Shown one piece after another: positions 55,084 to 63,744 of a stretch of DNA of 64,000 bases. Below the pieces are notes generated by a model that was not told where the DNA came from, did no database searches, and was given only the letters and a program-made list of their open reading frames with translations. Source of the stretch: Streptosporangium sp. NBC_01755. Its GTDB lineage: Bacteria > Actinomycetota > Actinomycetes > Streptosporangiales > Streptosporangiaceae. The DNA lies in assembly GCF_035917995.1 (NCBI RefSeq), contig NZ_CP109131.1, forward strand, positions 806,001-870,000, written 5' to 3'. A program made the translations under genes and the position numbers. The number at the start of each line of letters is the position of its first letter. Position 1 is the first letter of the stretch.

Positions 55084-55794
55084 CGCCCAAACACCGCCAT
55101 CAAGATCACCCCGGGAGACCGTACGCCAAAGCCCCCTCCAGATGGAGGATCGTGCCATTTTGCACCATCGGCGTGTCGCGCGGGCGAGATGATCCCGGCG
55201 CGTGAGCGCTGATCGTTTCCATCCGCTTCCAGGGTCGCCCGAGGGCGACGGTCGTCCGCTTCGATCTCCCCGTCCCTCCGTGAGAAGTGCCTGCCATCGG
55301 CATCTTCCTACGAATGGGGAACGGATGGAACCGGTGATCGGTGCCGGGGACGGCCGTACGAGAGCATCCGCCCGGGAAGATCGTCTTCACCTGGGAGCCT
55401 CGCACCGGAGTCTTCGCCGGGCGCCCTCCGGATCGTCTCCACGGGAGACCGGAGGTGCGACGGGAAAGACCGGTGAGCAGACGTGGGCCTGCGGAAACGC
55501 CTGCGAAAACGACAGACGGGACCGTTCCGCGCCGAAAGCACCCCCCAGCCCTTCCGACACGGAACGAATCCCGTCTACGTCCTTTGTAACGTGCAGGTCT
55601 CAGTGCTTGTTCCGGAATCTGGCAAGAATTACGTGATCTACCTCACTTACACGCCGAGCACCCGCATGGTGACCACCGGCAACCCGGCCGAAGGAAGCCC
55701 ATATTTCAGGACATGGGTTGCTGTCAGAATGTTCTCGATATATCTTTGAGCCATCGAGAGCGGTCAAAAGACGATCGCGATATGGAGGTACGAC
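55084..55794. other. 700-bp gene-free stretch with the padR control region
   Basis: I find no supported gene. The right third is less G+C-rich. There a 7-bp inverted repeat, TCTCGAT (55733-55739) and ATCGAGA (55753-55759), lies 35-60 bases before padR. It is a likely autoregulatory operator. An open segment at 55592-55749 (VQVSVLVPESGKNYVIYLTY) lacks the third-position bias of local genes and I do not call it. Confidence 0.55.
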
Positions 55795-56565
55795 ATGACA
55801 GCGACAAGTGCGACGAATGGCCCCTGGTCCGGGTTCGGCTCACCGGAGGTCAGGCGCGAGATGAAGCGCGCGGCCAGAGAGGCGTGGCGACAGATGGCCG
55901 CCGGATGGCACGAGGGCGGGCCGCAGCACGGGCCGCAGCACGGGCCGCACGAGCACCACGAGGGCGGGCCGCACGAGCACCGGCACCGCGGTCACCGCGG
56001 CCCCTTCCCCGGCGGCGGGTTCCCCTGGGACTTCGCCAGGGGCGCCCGAGGCGGCCGGGGGGGCAGAGGCCCGTTCGGCGGAGGCCCACCGTTCGGACGC
56101 GGACGCAAGGCCAAGCGCGGCGATGTCCGCGCGGCGATCCTCGCCCTGCTCACCGAGTCCCCGCGGAACGGCTACCAGATCATCCAGGAGATCGAGCGGC
56201 GCAGCGAGGGGGGCTGGAAGCCCAGTCCGGGGGCGGTCTACCCGGCGTTGCAGCAGCTCACCGACGAGGGCCTGGTCCTGGCCGAGGAGAACGAGGGGCG
56301 CAAGACCTTCAGCCTCACCGAGGCCGGCCGCGCCTACGTGGCCGAGCACTCCGACGAGGTGCGCGCGCCGTGGGAGGAGATGACGCCCGACATCGACGAC
56401 AGCACCTGGGAGCTGATGGACATCGCCCGCCAGTCGGGGTTCGCCATGCTCCAGATCCTGCAGACCGGCAGCGAGGCGCAGATCCGGCAGGCGAAGCAGA
56501 CGCTGACCGAGACGCGTCGCAAGCTCTACCAGATCTTGGCCGACGGCGACACCGGCGAGGAGTGA
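55795..56565 (+). CDS. PadR-family regulator with His/Gly-rich N-terminal extension
   Basis: A 256-residue PadR protein. Residues 40-75 are unusually rich in His and Gly (HEGGPQHGPQHGPHEHHEGG), followed by a Gly/Arg/Phe stretch (GGRGGRGPFGGGPPFGRGR). The winged helix is at about 105-180 (RAAILALLTESPRNGYQIIQ, GAVYPALQQLTDEGLV), and a C-terminal dimer helix follows. The His-rich part could bind metal or simply be a flexible arm. GGAGG seven bases before the ATG is ideal. The DUF1707 gene follows seven bases after the stop. Confidence 0.9.
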   Translation: MTATSATNGPWSGFGSPEVRREMKRAAREAWRQMAAGWHEGGPQHGPQHGPHEHHEGGPHEHRHRGHRGPFPGGGFPWDFARGARGGRGGRGPFGGGPPFGRGRKAKRGDVRAAILALLTESPRNGYQIIQEIERRSEGGWKPSPGAVYPALQQLTDEGLVLAEENEGRKTFSLTEAGRAYVAEHSDEVRAPWEEMTPDIDDSTWELMDIARQSGFAMLQILQTGSEAQIRQAKQTLTETRRKLYQILADGDTGEE

Positions 56566-56572
56566 CCCGACC

Positions 56573-57094
56573 ATGACGCCCCGAGACGACCTCCGCATCG
56601 GAGACGCCGAGCGTGACGCGGCGATGGAGGCCCTGCGCGAGCACTACGCCAAGGGCCGCCTGACCCGCGAGGAACTCGACGAGCGCCTCGAACTTACCCT
56701 GTCCGCGCGAACGGGCGGCGACCTCGCCGTGGTGTGCGCGGACCTCCCCGGTCCGCGCGACCCCGGGCCGGAGGAGTTCGAAGACGCCGGGAGCCCATGG
56801 GGACGTGAGTGGCACGCGCACGCCCGGGGCGTTCATCATCCCGGGTTCCGGCCCGGGTCCCGAATCCGTCACCGCGCGGCCTGGAGTCACCACCACGCGG
56901 GACACCGGGGCGGGCCTCCGTTCGCTCCCGTGGTGGTCCTGCTGCTGGTGGCGGGGGTGGCGGTAGCCGGAGTCGGGGTGCTGAAGTTCCTCCTCCTCGC
57001 CTGGCTGGCGATGGCCGTGCTGGGCCTGCTCCGCCGCAGGCGGTGGCACTCCCGGGCACGGGCCGGCCGGTTCGGCCCTCCAGGCGCTTTCTGA
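56573..57094 (+). CDS. DUF1707 membrane protein
   Basis: A 173-residue protein. Residues 5-58 are DUF1707 (LRIGDAERDAAMEALREHYA, KGRLTREELDERLELTLSAR). A His-rich middle (SHHHAGHRGGPP) and two hydrophobic segments follow (VVVLLLVAGVAVAGVGVLKF, LLLAWLAMAVLGLL), then a basic end. It forms an operon with padR, so PadR may control its own membrane partner. It is the second DUF1707 protein in the window. Function unknown. Confidence 0.82.
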   Translation: MTPRDDLRIGDAERDAAMEALREHYAKGRLTREELDERLELTLSARTGGDLAVVCADLPGPRDPGPEEFEDAGSPWGREWHAHARGVHHPGFRPGSRIRHRAAWSHHHAGHRGGPPFAPVVVLLLVAGVAVAGVGVLKFLLLAWLAMAVLGLLRRRRWHSRARAGRFGPPGAF

Positions 57095-57200
57095 GCCCCT
57101 GGAGGCCGGGCAGGTGGACGGAGTCGCGGTGCATCGCGATGCTCGCGTCCGCCTCGGCCGCGTCCGCCTCGAAGACGCCCGCCCATCTGCGGCGCCCGGC

Positions 57201-58124
57201 TTACACGTGAGGCAGGACCTCCTCGGCGATGAGGTTCAGGTGGTCAAGGTCGGCCAGGTCAAGCACCTGCAGGTAGATCCGCTCGGCGCCCAGTTCGGCG
57301 AAGCGTCCGATCTTCTCGGCCACCTCGGCGGGGGTACCCGCCAGGCCCGTCGCGCGCAGCGCGCCGAGGTCCTGCTCGATGATCCCGGCCCGCCGCGCGA
57401 TCTCCGCGTCGCCGGAGCCGACGCAGACGGTCTGCGCGACGGAGAGCATGACCGGCGCCCTGCCCTCCGCCTCGCATGCCCTGCCGATCCGGTCGAAGGC
57501 CTTCGCGGTGTCATCCAGGGTGCGAAACGGCACGTTGTACTCGTCGGCGAACCTGGCGACCAGGCGCGGGGTGCGCCTGGCGCCGACGCCGCCGATGATG
57601 ATCGGCGGCCTGGGGCTCTGCGCGGGCTTGGGCAGCGCCGGTGAGTCGGCCAGCCGGTAGTGGGCGCCTTCAAAGGAGAACGTCTCACCCGCGGGTGTGG
57701 TCCAGAGCCCGGTCAGGATCTCCAACTGCTCCTCGAACCGGCCGAACCGCTCGCCGACCGGCGGAAAGGGGATGCCGTACGCGATGTGCTCGGCGTCGAA
57801 CCAACCGGCGCCCAGGCCCAGCTCGACCCGGCCGCCGCTCATCTGGTCGACCTGGGCCACGCTGATCGCCAGCGGTCCCGGCAGCCGGAAGGTGGCCGGG
57901 GTGACCAGGGTGCCGAGGCGGATCGTGGAGGTTTCCCTGGCCAGGCCCGCCAGGGTCGTCCAGGCGTCGGTGGGGCCGGGGCCGGGATCGCCCCCTCCGA
58001 TCCGCATGTAATGATCGGAACGGAAGAAGGCGTCGAACCCCAGCCGCTCCGTGGCCAGCGCGACCGTCAGCAACTCGTCGTAGGTGGCACCCTGCTGCGG
58101 TTCAGTGAAGATCCTCAACTTCAT
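57201..58124 (-). CDS. luciferase-like (LLM class) F420-dependent oxidoreductase
   Basis: A 307-residue TIM-barrel oxidoreductase. Supporting blocks are GFDAFFRSDHYMRIGG near residue 30, TIRLGTLVTPATFRLPGPLA, SGGRVELGLGAGWFDAEHIAYGI and the later PPIIIGGVGARRTPRLVARFADEYN. The pattern fits the F420-dependent family of actinomycetes; the substrate is unknown. I start it at ATG 58124 because GATAAT lies seven bases upstream, again a leaderless layout. Confidence 0.9.
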   Translation of the reverse strand: MKLRIFTEPQQGATYDELLTVALATERLGFDAFFRSDHYMRIGGGDPGPGPTDAWTTLAGLARETSTIRLGTLVTPATFRLPGPLAISVAQVDQMSGGRVELGLGAGWFDAEHIAYGIPFPPVGERFGRFEEQLEILTGLWTTPAGETFSFEGAHYRLADSPALPKPAQSPRPPIIIGGVGARRTPRLVARFADEYNVPFRTLDDTAKAFDRIGRACEAEGRAPVMLSVAQTVCVGSGDAEIARRAGIIEQDLGALRATGLAGTPAEVAEKIGRFAELGAERIYLQVLDLADLDHLNLIAEEVLPHV

Positions 58125-58271
58125 GGCGACCATTATCCGGGCACTCCGGACGGCATCCGCAGAAAGCCCACGCCGTGACCGGAACGCTTGCTAACGTTCT
58201 GGCCTTCGACGCAACGGGTAGCGGATCCAACACTTAAAGCGATCACCCCTGTCGTTGAGGAGGGGGATCAC

Positions 58272-59336
58272 ATGCCCGTGGCGACCGACCGTACCGGCAC
58301 CCGCCGGGCCCGCGAGCCCGGCACCCCGCCCCGGCCCCTCGTGGTGCTCGCCTCCATCGCACTCGCTGCGGGAACCGGTGGCGCGATCTGGCTGCTGCCC
58401 CCCAGGGCGCAGGGTGAGTGGGCCGCCGCCGGCAGGCATGCCGGGGCGGGCGCGCCGCCCTCGGGGACCGCCACCCGGCCCGCGTCCGAACAGGCGTCCA
58501 CACCGGCCGTCGTCCGCCCGTCGGGCTTCGTGGCGTTCGTGGACGCGGTCCACGACCCGCGCTTCAACCTCTCCAGGGCGGTCAGGAAGAGCCGAGTGCG
58601 CTGGTTCACGCTCGGCCACCTCACCGCCGGGCACAGGGGGTGCGTTCCCAGGTGGGGCGGGCTCCAGGGGCAGGGACGCAATCCGGTCGCCAATCGGCTC
58701 GGCTCCCTGCGAGCCGCCGGCGGGGACGCGGGCCTCGCCTTCGGCGGCCCCACCGGACGCGAACTCGCCACCGCCTGCGCGGACCCGGGTCGGCTCACCG
58801 CCGCCTACCGCCGGGCGATCGGCGCCTTCGACGCCAGGTACATCGACTTCGAGGTCCACGCCCCGGCCGGTGACACCGTCGTGCGGCGGCGCGCCAGGGC
58901 GATCGCGACCCTGCAACGGGAGGCCGCCCGCGAGGGCCGTCCCCTCACGGTGAGCTTCACCCTCCCGGTCACCGAAGCCGGTCTGGCACGCGGCGACCAG
59001 GAGATGCTCCGGGCCACCCGGTCGGAAGGCGTCGAGATCGCCGCCGTCAACCTGCTCGCCCCCGTTGACGCCTCCTCCGGTTCCGGAGGCCGCCTGCATC
59101 CGATCGCCTCCGCCGTCCGCGCCGCGCACCCGCAGATAGCCCGCTCCCTGGGTGAGAGCGCCGCCTGGAACCGGATCGCCCTGACCCCCGTGCTGGCCAG
59201 GTCCGGCGATCTCACTCGGCTCGACGCCCGGAGACTCGCCGCCTTCACCAGTCGCAACAATCTGGCATGGCTCTCCGCCAGGGGCGCGGCCCTCGCCCCT
59301 GACATCACCCGGTTCCTCACCGGTGCGGCACGCTAG
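58272..59336 (+). CDS. membrane-anchored GH18-like (chitinase-fold) protein
   Basis: A 354-residue exported protein. An N-terminal membrane anchor (LVVLASIALAAGTGGAIWLL) and an Ala/Pro linker lead to a barrel domain. It has FVDAVHDPRF, GGDAGLAFGGPTGRELATAC (the SxGG-like strand) and AFDARYIDFEVHAPAGDTV, where GH18 enzymes have DxxDxDxE. The Asp series is reduced here to DFE, so catalysis is doubtful. Similar actinomycete proteins are annotated as chitinases. GAGGAGGGG lies before the ATG. Confidence 0.72.
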   Translation: MPVATDRTGTRRAREPGTPPRPLVVLASIALAAGTGGAIWLLPPRAQGEWAAAGRHAGAGAPPSGTATRPASEQASTPAVVRPSGFVAFVDAVHDPRFNLSRAVRKSRVRWFTLGHLTAGHRGCVPRWGGLQGQGRNPVANRLGSLRAAGGDAGLAFGGPTGRELATACADPGRLTAAYRRAIGAFDARYIDFEVHAPAGDTVVRRRARAIATLQREAAREGRPLTVSFTLPVTEAGLARGDQEMLRATRSEGVEIAAVNLLAPVDASSGSGGRLHPIASAVRAAHPQIARSLGESAAWNRIALTPVLARSGDLTRLDARRLAAFTSRNNLAWLSARGAALAPDITRFLTGAAR

Positions 59337-59353
59337 ACAATTACCCCCCTCCA

Positions 59354-59387
59354 GGGTTATCTATGGGTTATAACCCTTCCATAACCC
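59354..59387. promoter_or_regulatory. phased GGGTTAT operator array
   Basis: Four heptads occur in 34 bases: GGGTTAT at 59354 and 59365, and its complement ATAACCC at 59370 and 59381. Like copies are exactly 11 bases apart, about one helical turn. The middle pair forms the perfect palindrome GGGTTATAACCC (59365-59376). The array lies just before the Clp N-domain gene, whose N-terminus resembles a ribbon-helix-helix arm. Confidence 0.72.
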
Positions 59388-59402
59388 CTAAGGGGAGATG
59401 TA

Positions 59403-60176
59403 ATGCCGAAGATCAATGTCTACCTGCCCGACGAGCTGGCCGAGGCGGTCAAGAGAGCCGGGGTGCCGGTCTCCGCCGTGTGCCAGCGGGCACTGGAGCA
59501 GGCCGTACGGCGGGTGACCTCCATCCGCGAGACGGCGCTCAGCTCCCCCGACATCGACGACCTGACGGCGCGCTTCCCGCACTTCACCCCCCGGGCCCGG
59601 TCCGTGATCAAGCTGTCGGTGGAGCAGGCACGAGCCCTGGGCGCGGCCGAGGTCGGCACCGAGCATCTGCTGGGCGGCATGCTCGCCGAGGGGAGCAACC
59701 TAGCGCTCCAGGTTCTGGGCGCCCTGGAGATCGACCCCGAGGAGGTGCGGCGCCGACTGGACCGGCCGCGCCTCGACGCACCGGCCGCGACCGCCACCGG
59801 CGCAGAGCTCACCTTCGGGGCACCGGCTGCGGCGGCCCTGGAGATGACCGTCACCGAGGCCACCTCGCTCGGCCACAACTACATCGGCTGCGAACACCTG
59901 CTCCTCGGGCTGATCGCCGAACCTGAGGGAGTGGCCGGGCACGTCCTGCGGGAGCTGGGTGCCGAGCACCGGCTGACCCGCCGCGCGGTATCGGCGGCCC
60001 TCGCCGGTTATGTCCACCTGTGTGCGCAGACCCAGGCCGCTCCCGGTGTCCCGGCCCAGCCCGCCGACGCGGCGAGCGCGCTGTCGGCGGCCATCCGCGA
60101 GGAGCTCCGTCCCGTCCTGCGCAGGCTCGAACGGCTGGAGGAGCGTCTTGGCCCCGCGGAGAGGCGTAGCCGGTGA
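59403..60176 (+). CDS. Clp N-domain protein with ribbon-helix-helix-like N-terminus
   Basis: A 257-residue protein. Residues 1-40 (MPKINVYLPDELAEAVKRAG, VPVSAVCQRALEQAVRRV) have the beta-strand plus two-helix pattern of ribbon-helix-helix DNA-binding domains. Two Clp N-repeat units follow, at about 60-125 (FTPRARSVIKLSVEQARALG, VGTEHLLGGMLAEG) and 140-205 (NYIGCEHLLLGLIAEPEGV). The C-terminus is a coiled coil (ELRPVLRRLERLEERLG). There is no AAA+ ATPase domain. It may be a repressor that borrows the substrate-sensing fold of ClpC, and the operator array upstream supports autoregulation. Confidence 0.82.
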   Translation: MPKINVYLPDELAEAVKRAGVPVSAVCQRALEQAVRRVTSIRETALSSPDIDDLTARFPHFTPRARSVIKLSVEQARALGAAEVGTEHLLGGMLAEGSNLALQVLGALEIDPEEVRRRLDRPRLDAPAATATGAELTFGAPAAAALEMTVTEATSLGHNYIGCEHLLLGLIAEPEGVAGHVLRELGAEHRLTRRAVSAALAGYVHLCAQTQAAPGVPAQPADAASALSAAIREELRPVLRRLERLEERLGPAERRSR

Positions 60177-60374
60177 GCGCGCTGAGCGCCTCACCCCCCG
60201 CCGCCCCACACCACCCCACGTCAACGAGGCGTTGACAAAGCAGTGAACACATGATCTTTTCACTTGTTCACGATCTGCCTGACCAGGCCGAATGCCGAAC
60301 AGGCGCCGCCACCACGAGGTGCGCGAGCTCGCGGCCGTGGCGGGTGGTCTGCCTTGGCCAAGGCGAAGACGACG

Positions 60375-60698
60375 TTACAGCTCGCCGCGGTACCAGGCCT
60401 CGGCCTCGGCGTTCAGCGCGTTCTCGTCCGGCTGCTTCGGCGCCCGCGCCCGATGGATCCAGCGGAGCAGGTACCGCGCGAGTTGAACCAGGGTCTCTGG
60501 TTGCGCGGACCCATGGACGGCGAAGTACGTGATGATCGGGCCGGCATTGGGGTCGCCTGCGTCGCAGCAGGCGCACAGGAGAGCGTCACGGATGCCGCGG
60601 ACCGGGTCGCCCGCCGCGTTCGTCCAGGTGTGCGGGAGGCGCACGACGGCCAGGACCTCGCCGGTACGGCAGCGCGGGCAGGCCCACCGGCCGGTCAT
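60375..60698 (-). CDS. DUF6300-like zinc-ribbon protein
   Basis: A 107-residue protein with CPRC at residue 7 and CACC near 42, LPHTWTNAAGDPVRGIRDALLC between them, and an acidic C-terminus. This resembles small DUF6300-type proteins of actinomycetes, of unknown function. Its ATG overlaps the stop of the degenerate dnaE fragment upstream (ATGA), so it survived downstream of a dead gene. Confidence 0.65.
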   Translation of the reverse strand: MTGRWACPRCRTGEVLAVVRLPHTWTNAAGDPVRGIRDALLCACCDAGDPNAGPIITYFAVHGSAQPETLVQLARYLLRWIHRARAPKQPDENALNAEAEAWYRGEL

Positions 60699-61877
60699 GC
60701 GCCGCCGATCGCGCCGGCGCCGAGCAGTGCCTTGACATCGCCGTAGAACGCCGGCTCCGGGGCCACCTGGAACGGCTGGAGGTTCCACAGCACGCTCGCG
60801 GCGCCGGGGCGGTGCACCCGTACGTGCACGGGTGCCCGGCCGGGATGGGTGGTCAGGATGTGCTTGAAATCCTGCACGACCCTGTTTGGTGACCTTGCGT
60901 TGCAGGCTGGAGATGATGCCGCTGATCCGGGTCGCGCCGTCCTGGCGTCCGGAGGCCAGCAGGTCTGCGATGGTGGCGTCGCGGCCGGCGGACAGGACGC
61001 GTTCGGCGCCGTCGAGCGGGTGGCTGGAGACGTACAGGCCGAGCATCTCGCGTTCGAAGGCGAGCAGGGTGGCCTTGTCCCACTCGCCTTCGGGGATCGC
61101 GACGGAGAAGGCGCTGCTCCGGCCGGGCTCGCCGAACAGCGAGTTCTGGCCGTGGGCCTCGTTCCGCTTGATGTCGATGACCGTGTCCACGGCGGGTTCG
61201 TGCACCGAGACCAGGGCTTTTCTGCGGTGTCCCAGGCTGTCGAAGGCGCCGGCCTTGGCCAGTGACTCGATGACGCGCTTGTTGCAGACGACGGACGGGA
61301 CCTTGGCCAGGAAGTCGTTGAAGTCGGTGTAGGTGCTGCGGGCCTCCCGGGTGGTGACGATCGCCTCGACGACGCCCGCTCCGATGTTGCGCACCGATGT
61401 TGCGCACCGCGCCCAGGCCGAAGCGGATGTCGGACCCAACGGCGGCGAAGTCCAGCCCGCTGGCGTTGACGTCGGGGGGCAGCACCCTGATGCCCAGGCG
61501 CCGGCAGTCCGACAGGTAGACGGCCATCTTGTCCTTGTCGTCGCCGACCGAGGTGAGCAGCGCGGCCAGGTACTCCTGCGGGTGGTTGGCCTTGAGGTAG
61601 GCGGTCCAGTAGGAGACCAGGCCGTACCCGGCGGTGTGCGACTTGTTGAAGCCGTAGCCGCCGAACGGGACCAGGACGTCCCAGACCGCCTTGATCGCCT
61701 CCTCGGAGAAGCCGCGTCCGCGCATGCCCGCCGAGAACCGATCCCATTCGGCGTCCAGGACCTCTTTCTTCTTCTTGCCCATGGCCCGGCGCAGCATGTC
61801 GGCGGCGCCGAGGGAGTACCCGGCGAGCTGCTGCGCGATGGCCATGACCTGCTCCTGGAAGACCACCGGTACGGTCC
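60695..61877 (-). pseudogene. dnaE: C-terminal remnant of DNA polymerase III alpha subunit
   Basis: Three frames together spell the second half of a DnaE1-type polymerase. The first has [20 protein letters not shown] and [21 protein letters not shown] 13-bp tandem duplication at 61383-61408 shifts the frame in AVRNIG, and the next frame continues [20 protein letters not shown] and [14 protein letters not shown]. After QRKVTKQG near 60880 there is a deletion of about 100 codons (the OB domain). A third frame then ends [14 protein letters not shown] and GDVKALLGAG. The N-terminal 700 residues are gone, so it cannot be functional. Confidence 0.88.
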
Positions 61878-61991
61878 CTACCGACGGGGGCTGCCGAACA
61901 CCGTGACCAGGCAGGCGTCGAGGTCGAGCAGCACCCAGGACCGGCAGGGCACCCGGCTGAGCAGCGGCGGGCGGATCTCGGTCGCAGGCAC
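61878..61991 (-). pseudogene. 37-codon gene fragment fused to the dnaE remnant
   Basis: A short open segment reads [20 protein letters not shown] to a stop that abuts the polymerase fragment. It may be the N-terminal part of a transposase that inserted here, but I cannot prove the family. Confidence 0.35.
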
Positions 61992-62282
61992 GTCTTGGCG
62001 GTAGACCGGTGGCCCGGTTCCGTAGTCTCCCCTGAGGCCGCCCGACGGGCCGACTGGCCAGGCGTCACCGGGAGGCCGGCTCCTTCAGCACAGCGGTGAT
62101 CAGCCTGTCGCCGACGTCCTCGGTGTACGGGTGGCGGGCCGGCGGTCGGGCCGCGCCGGCGTCCGGGGAACCGGGCGGGTCACGATGCCGGCTCGACCAG
62201 CAGTGGCTGGATCAACAGGCACAGGCGCTGGATGAGGAACCGGCCGTGTCCACCGGGACTCCGTGGGCGGGCGCAACAGCGG
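61992..62282. other. stretch with unassignable fragments
   Basis: A minus-strand piece ending at 62065 (DVGDRLITAVLKEPASR) looks like the C-terminus of a lost gene. Nothing else in the stretch is supported. Confidence 0.4.
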
Positions 62283-62552
62283 CTACGAGACGGCTTCCAG
62301 CGGTAGGTCGTTGCCGCGCCAGGTAGCCGCCAACTCCTGAACCGGCACGTTGAGTGCCTCACCGAGGCAGACGATCGTGCCGAATCCGGGGGACGGCAGT
62401 CGTCCGGTCTCAATCTTGCGCAGGGTTTCCGGCGAGATGCCGGCCACGTGCGCGACTTCCGCTAGGTCGCGTCCCGCTCGCGCGTGGCGCAGCAGGGCGC
62501 CGAGACGCCTGCCGGCTTCGATCTGCTCAGGTGTGAGCGGTTGGCGGACCAT
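62283..62552 (-). CDS. XRE-family helix-turn-helix regulator
   Basis: An 89-residue Cro/CI-type protein. The DNA-binding domain covers residues 14-70 (GALLRHARAGRDLAEVAHVA, GISPETLRKIETGRLPSPGF), with a short tail. TATTCT (62559-62564 on the complement) lies six bases before the ATG, so it is probably leaderless. It is divergent from the methionine aminopeptidase gene across twin operators and probably controls both. Confidence 0.88.
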   Translation of the reverse strand: MVRQPLTPEQIEAGRRLGALLRHARAGRDLAEVAHVAGISPETLRKIETGRLPSPGFGTIVCLGEALNVPVQELAATWRGNDLPLEAVS

Positions 62553-62569
62553 GCCCCCAGAATAGGGCT

Positions 62570-62615
62570 GGTATTACTTTACCGGCAAGCGCTAGGGTGC
62601 CGGTATAACTATACC
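62570..62615. promoter_or_regulatory. twin operators between the XRE gene and map
   Basis: GGTATTACTTTACC (62570-62583) and the perfect dyad GGTATAACTATACC (62602-62615) share the GGTAT-AC-TACC frame and start 32 bases apart, about three turns. The second lies inside a larger palindrome with AGGGTG and CACCCT on its flanks (62593-62623). The first overlaps the XRE promoter and the second lies in the map leader. Confidence 0.78.
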
Positions 62616-62639
62616 AACACCCTGTGACGCGAGGTATTC

Positions 62640-63464
62640 GTGATTGAACTGAAGACGCCTGCGGAGATCCAACGCATGCACGTGGCCGGGCGTTTCATCG
62701 CCGAGGTGCTCTCCGAGGTCGGCCGACTCGCCGACGTGGGCGTCAACCTCCTGGACCTGGAACACCACGTGCGCGGCATGATCAAACAGCGCGGGGCAGA
62801 GTCGTGCTACTGGGACTACGCGCCGTCCTTCGGACGCGGCCCGTTCCGCAACGTCATCTGCCTGTCGGTCAACGACGCCGTCCTGCACGGCCTACCCCAC
62901 GACTACACGCTGCGTGACGGCGACGTACTCAGCGCGGACCTCGCGGTCGGCGTCGACGGATGGGTGGCCGACTCGGCGCGCACGGTCGTCGTCGGGACCG
63001 CCGCCGAGGAGGACCTGCGGATCATCCGCGCCACCGAGGAAGCGTTGGAGGCGGCGATCGAGGTGGCACGTCCGGGCAACCGCCTGGGTGACATCTCGGC
63101 GGCCATCTGGGCGGTAGCCCACGACTACGGCTACCCGGTCAACACCGAGTTCGGTGGCCACGGCATTGGCCGCACCATGCACGAGGGGCCCCACGTTTCG
63201 AACAAGGGCCGGGCAGGGCGCGGCCTTACGCTCCGGCCGGGCCTGACCCTCGCGCTCGAACCCTGGTTCGCCCGCACGACCGACCGGATCGTCTACGACG
63301 CCGACGGCTGGACCATCCGGTCGGCGGACGGCTCGCGCACGGCCCACTCCGAGCACACGGTAGCCGTCACCGAGAACGCCCCCTTGGTGCTCACCCGGCG
63401 TGAACCGGAGAACCCGGCGACGCGGGCTGATTCCGCCGGTCGGCTATCCACAAAGGACGCCTAG
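62640..63464 (+). CDS. map: type I methionine aminopeptidase, probable second copy
   Basis: A 274-residue pita-bread-fold enzyme that removes N-terminal methionine. The five metal ligands are all present: D100, D111, H174, E207 and E238; H181 and H83 match the substrate histidines. The C-terminus extends about 25 residues past the fold. GTG 62640 has GAGG six bases upstream. No ribosomal genes surround it, while the main map gene usually lies in the ribosomal-protein region. An XRE partner and operators suggest a regulated accessory copy, perhaps linked to a drug or a metal. Confidence 0.92.
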   Translation: MIELKTPAEIQRMHVAGRFIAEVLSEVGRLADVGVNLLDLEHHVRGMIKQRGAESCYWDYAPSFGRGPFRNVICLSVNDAVLHGLPHDYTLRDGDVLSADLAVGVDGWVADSARTVVVGTAAEEDLRIIRATEEALEAAIEVARPGNRLGDISAAIWAVAHDYGYPVNTEFGGHGIGRTMHEGPHVSNKGRAGRGLTLRPGLTLALEPWFARTTDRIVYDADGWTIRSADGSRTAHSEHTVAVTENAPLVLTRREPENPATRADSAGRLSTKDA

Positions 63465-63481
63465 GTCGCCCTGTTCAACCG

Positions 63482-63729
63482 ATGTCGGCCCGATCGAACG
63501 GTGCTCGCAGTCAGCTGGAACGCGAGGCGGTGGCGACGTACAGCCCGCGCCAGGCCGCGGAGCTGTTCGCGCTGATGATCCGGCGCGGCGCCTGGCAGTC
63601 GCCCACCCTGGTGACGGTGCAGCGGTTCCGGCGCGCGCCCGACGACATCCTGAACGACCCCGAACTGCGGGCGCCGTCCGCTACATCCCCGTGTGGGCAT
63701 GCTGGAAGGCGTATGAAGCCGTCGGCTGA
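63482..63729 (+). pseudogene. amidohydrolase fragment, frameshifted
   Basis: The frame from 63482 contains YSPRQAAELFALMIRRGAWQ followed by SPTLVTVQRFRRAPDDILND and PELR, which resembles an internal part of an amidohydrolase. The continuation RYIPVWACWKAYEAVG is in another frame. Both ends of the gene are missing. Confidence 0.6.
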
Positions 63730-63744
63730 CCTGCCGATCTCGGC

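Noticed and set aside
55592..55749. Open segment VQVSVLVPESGKNYVIYLTY... before padR
   Set aside because: Third positions are not G/C-biased, it overlaps the padR control dyad, and no ribosome site precedes it.
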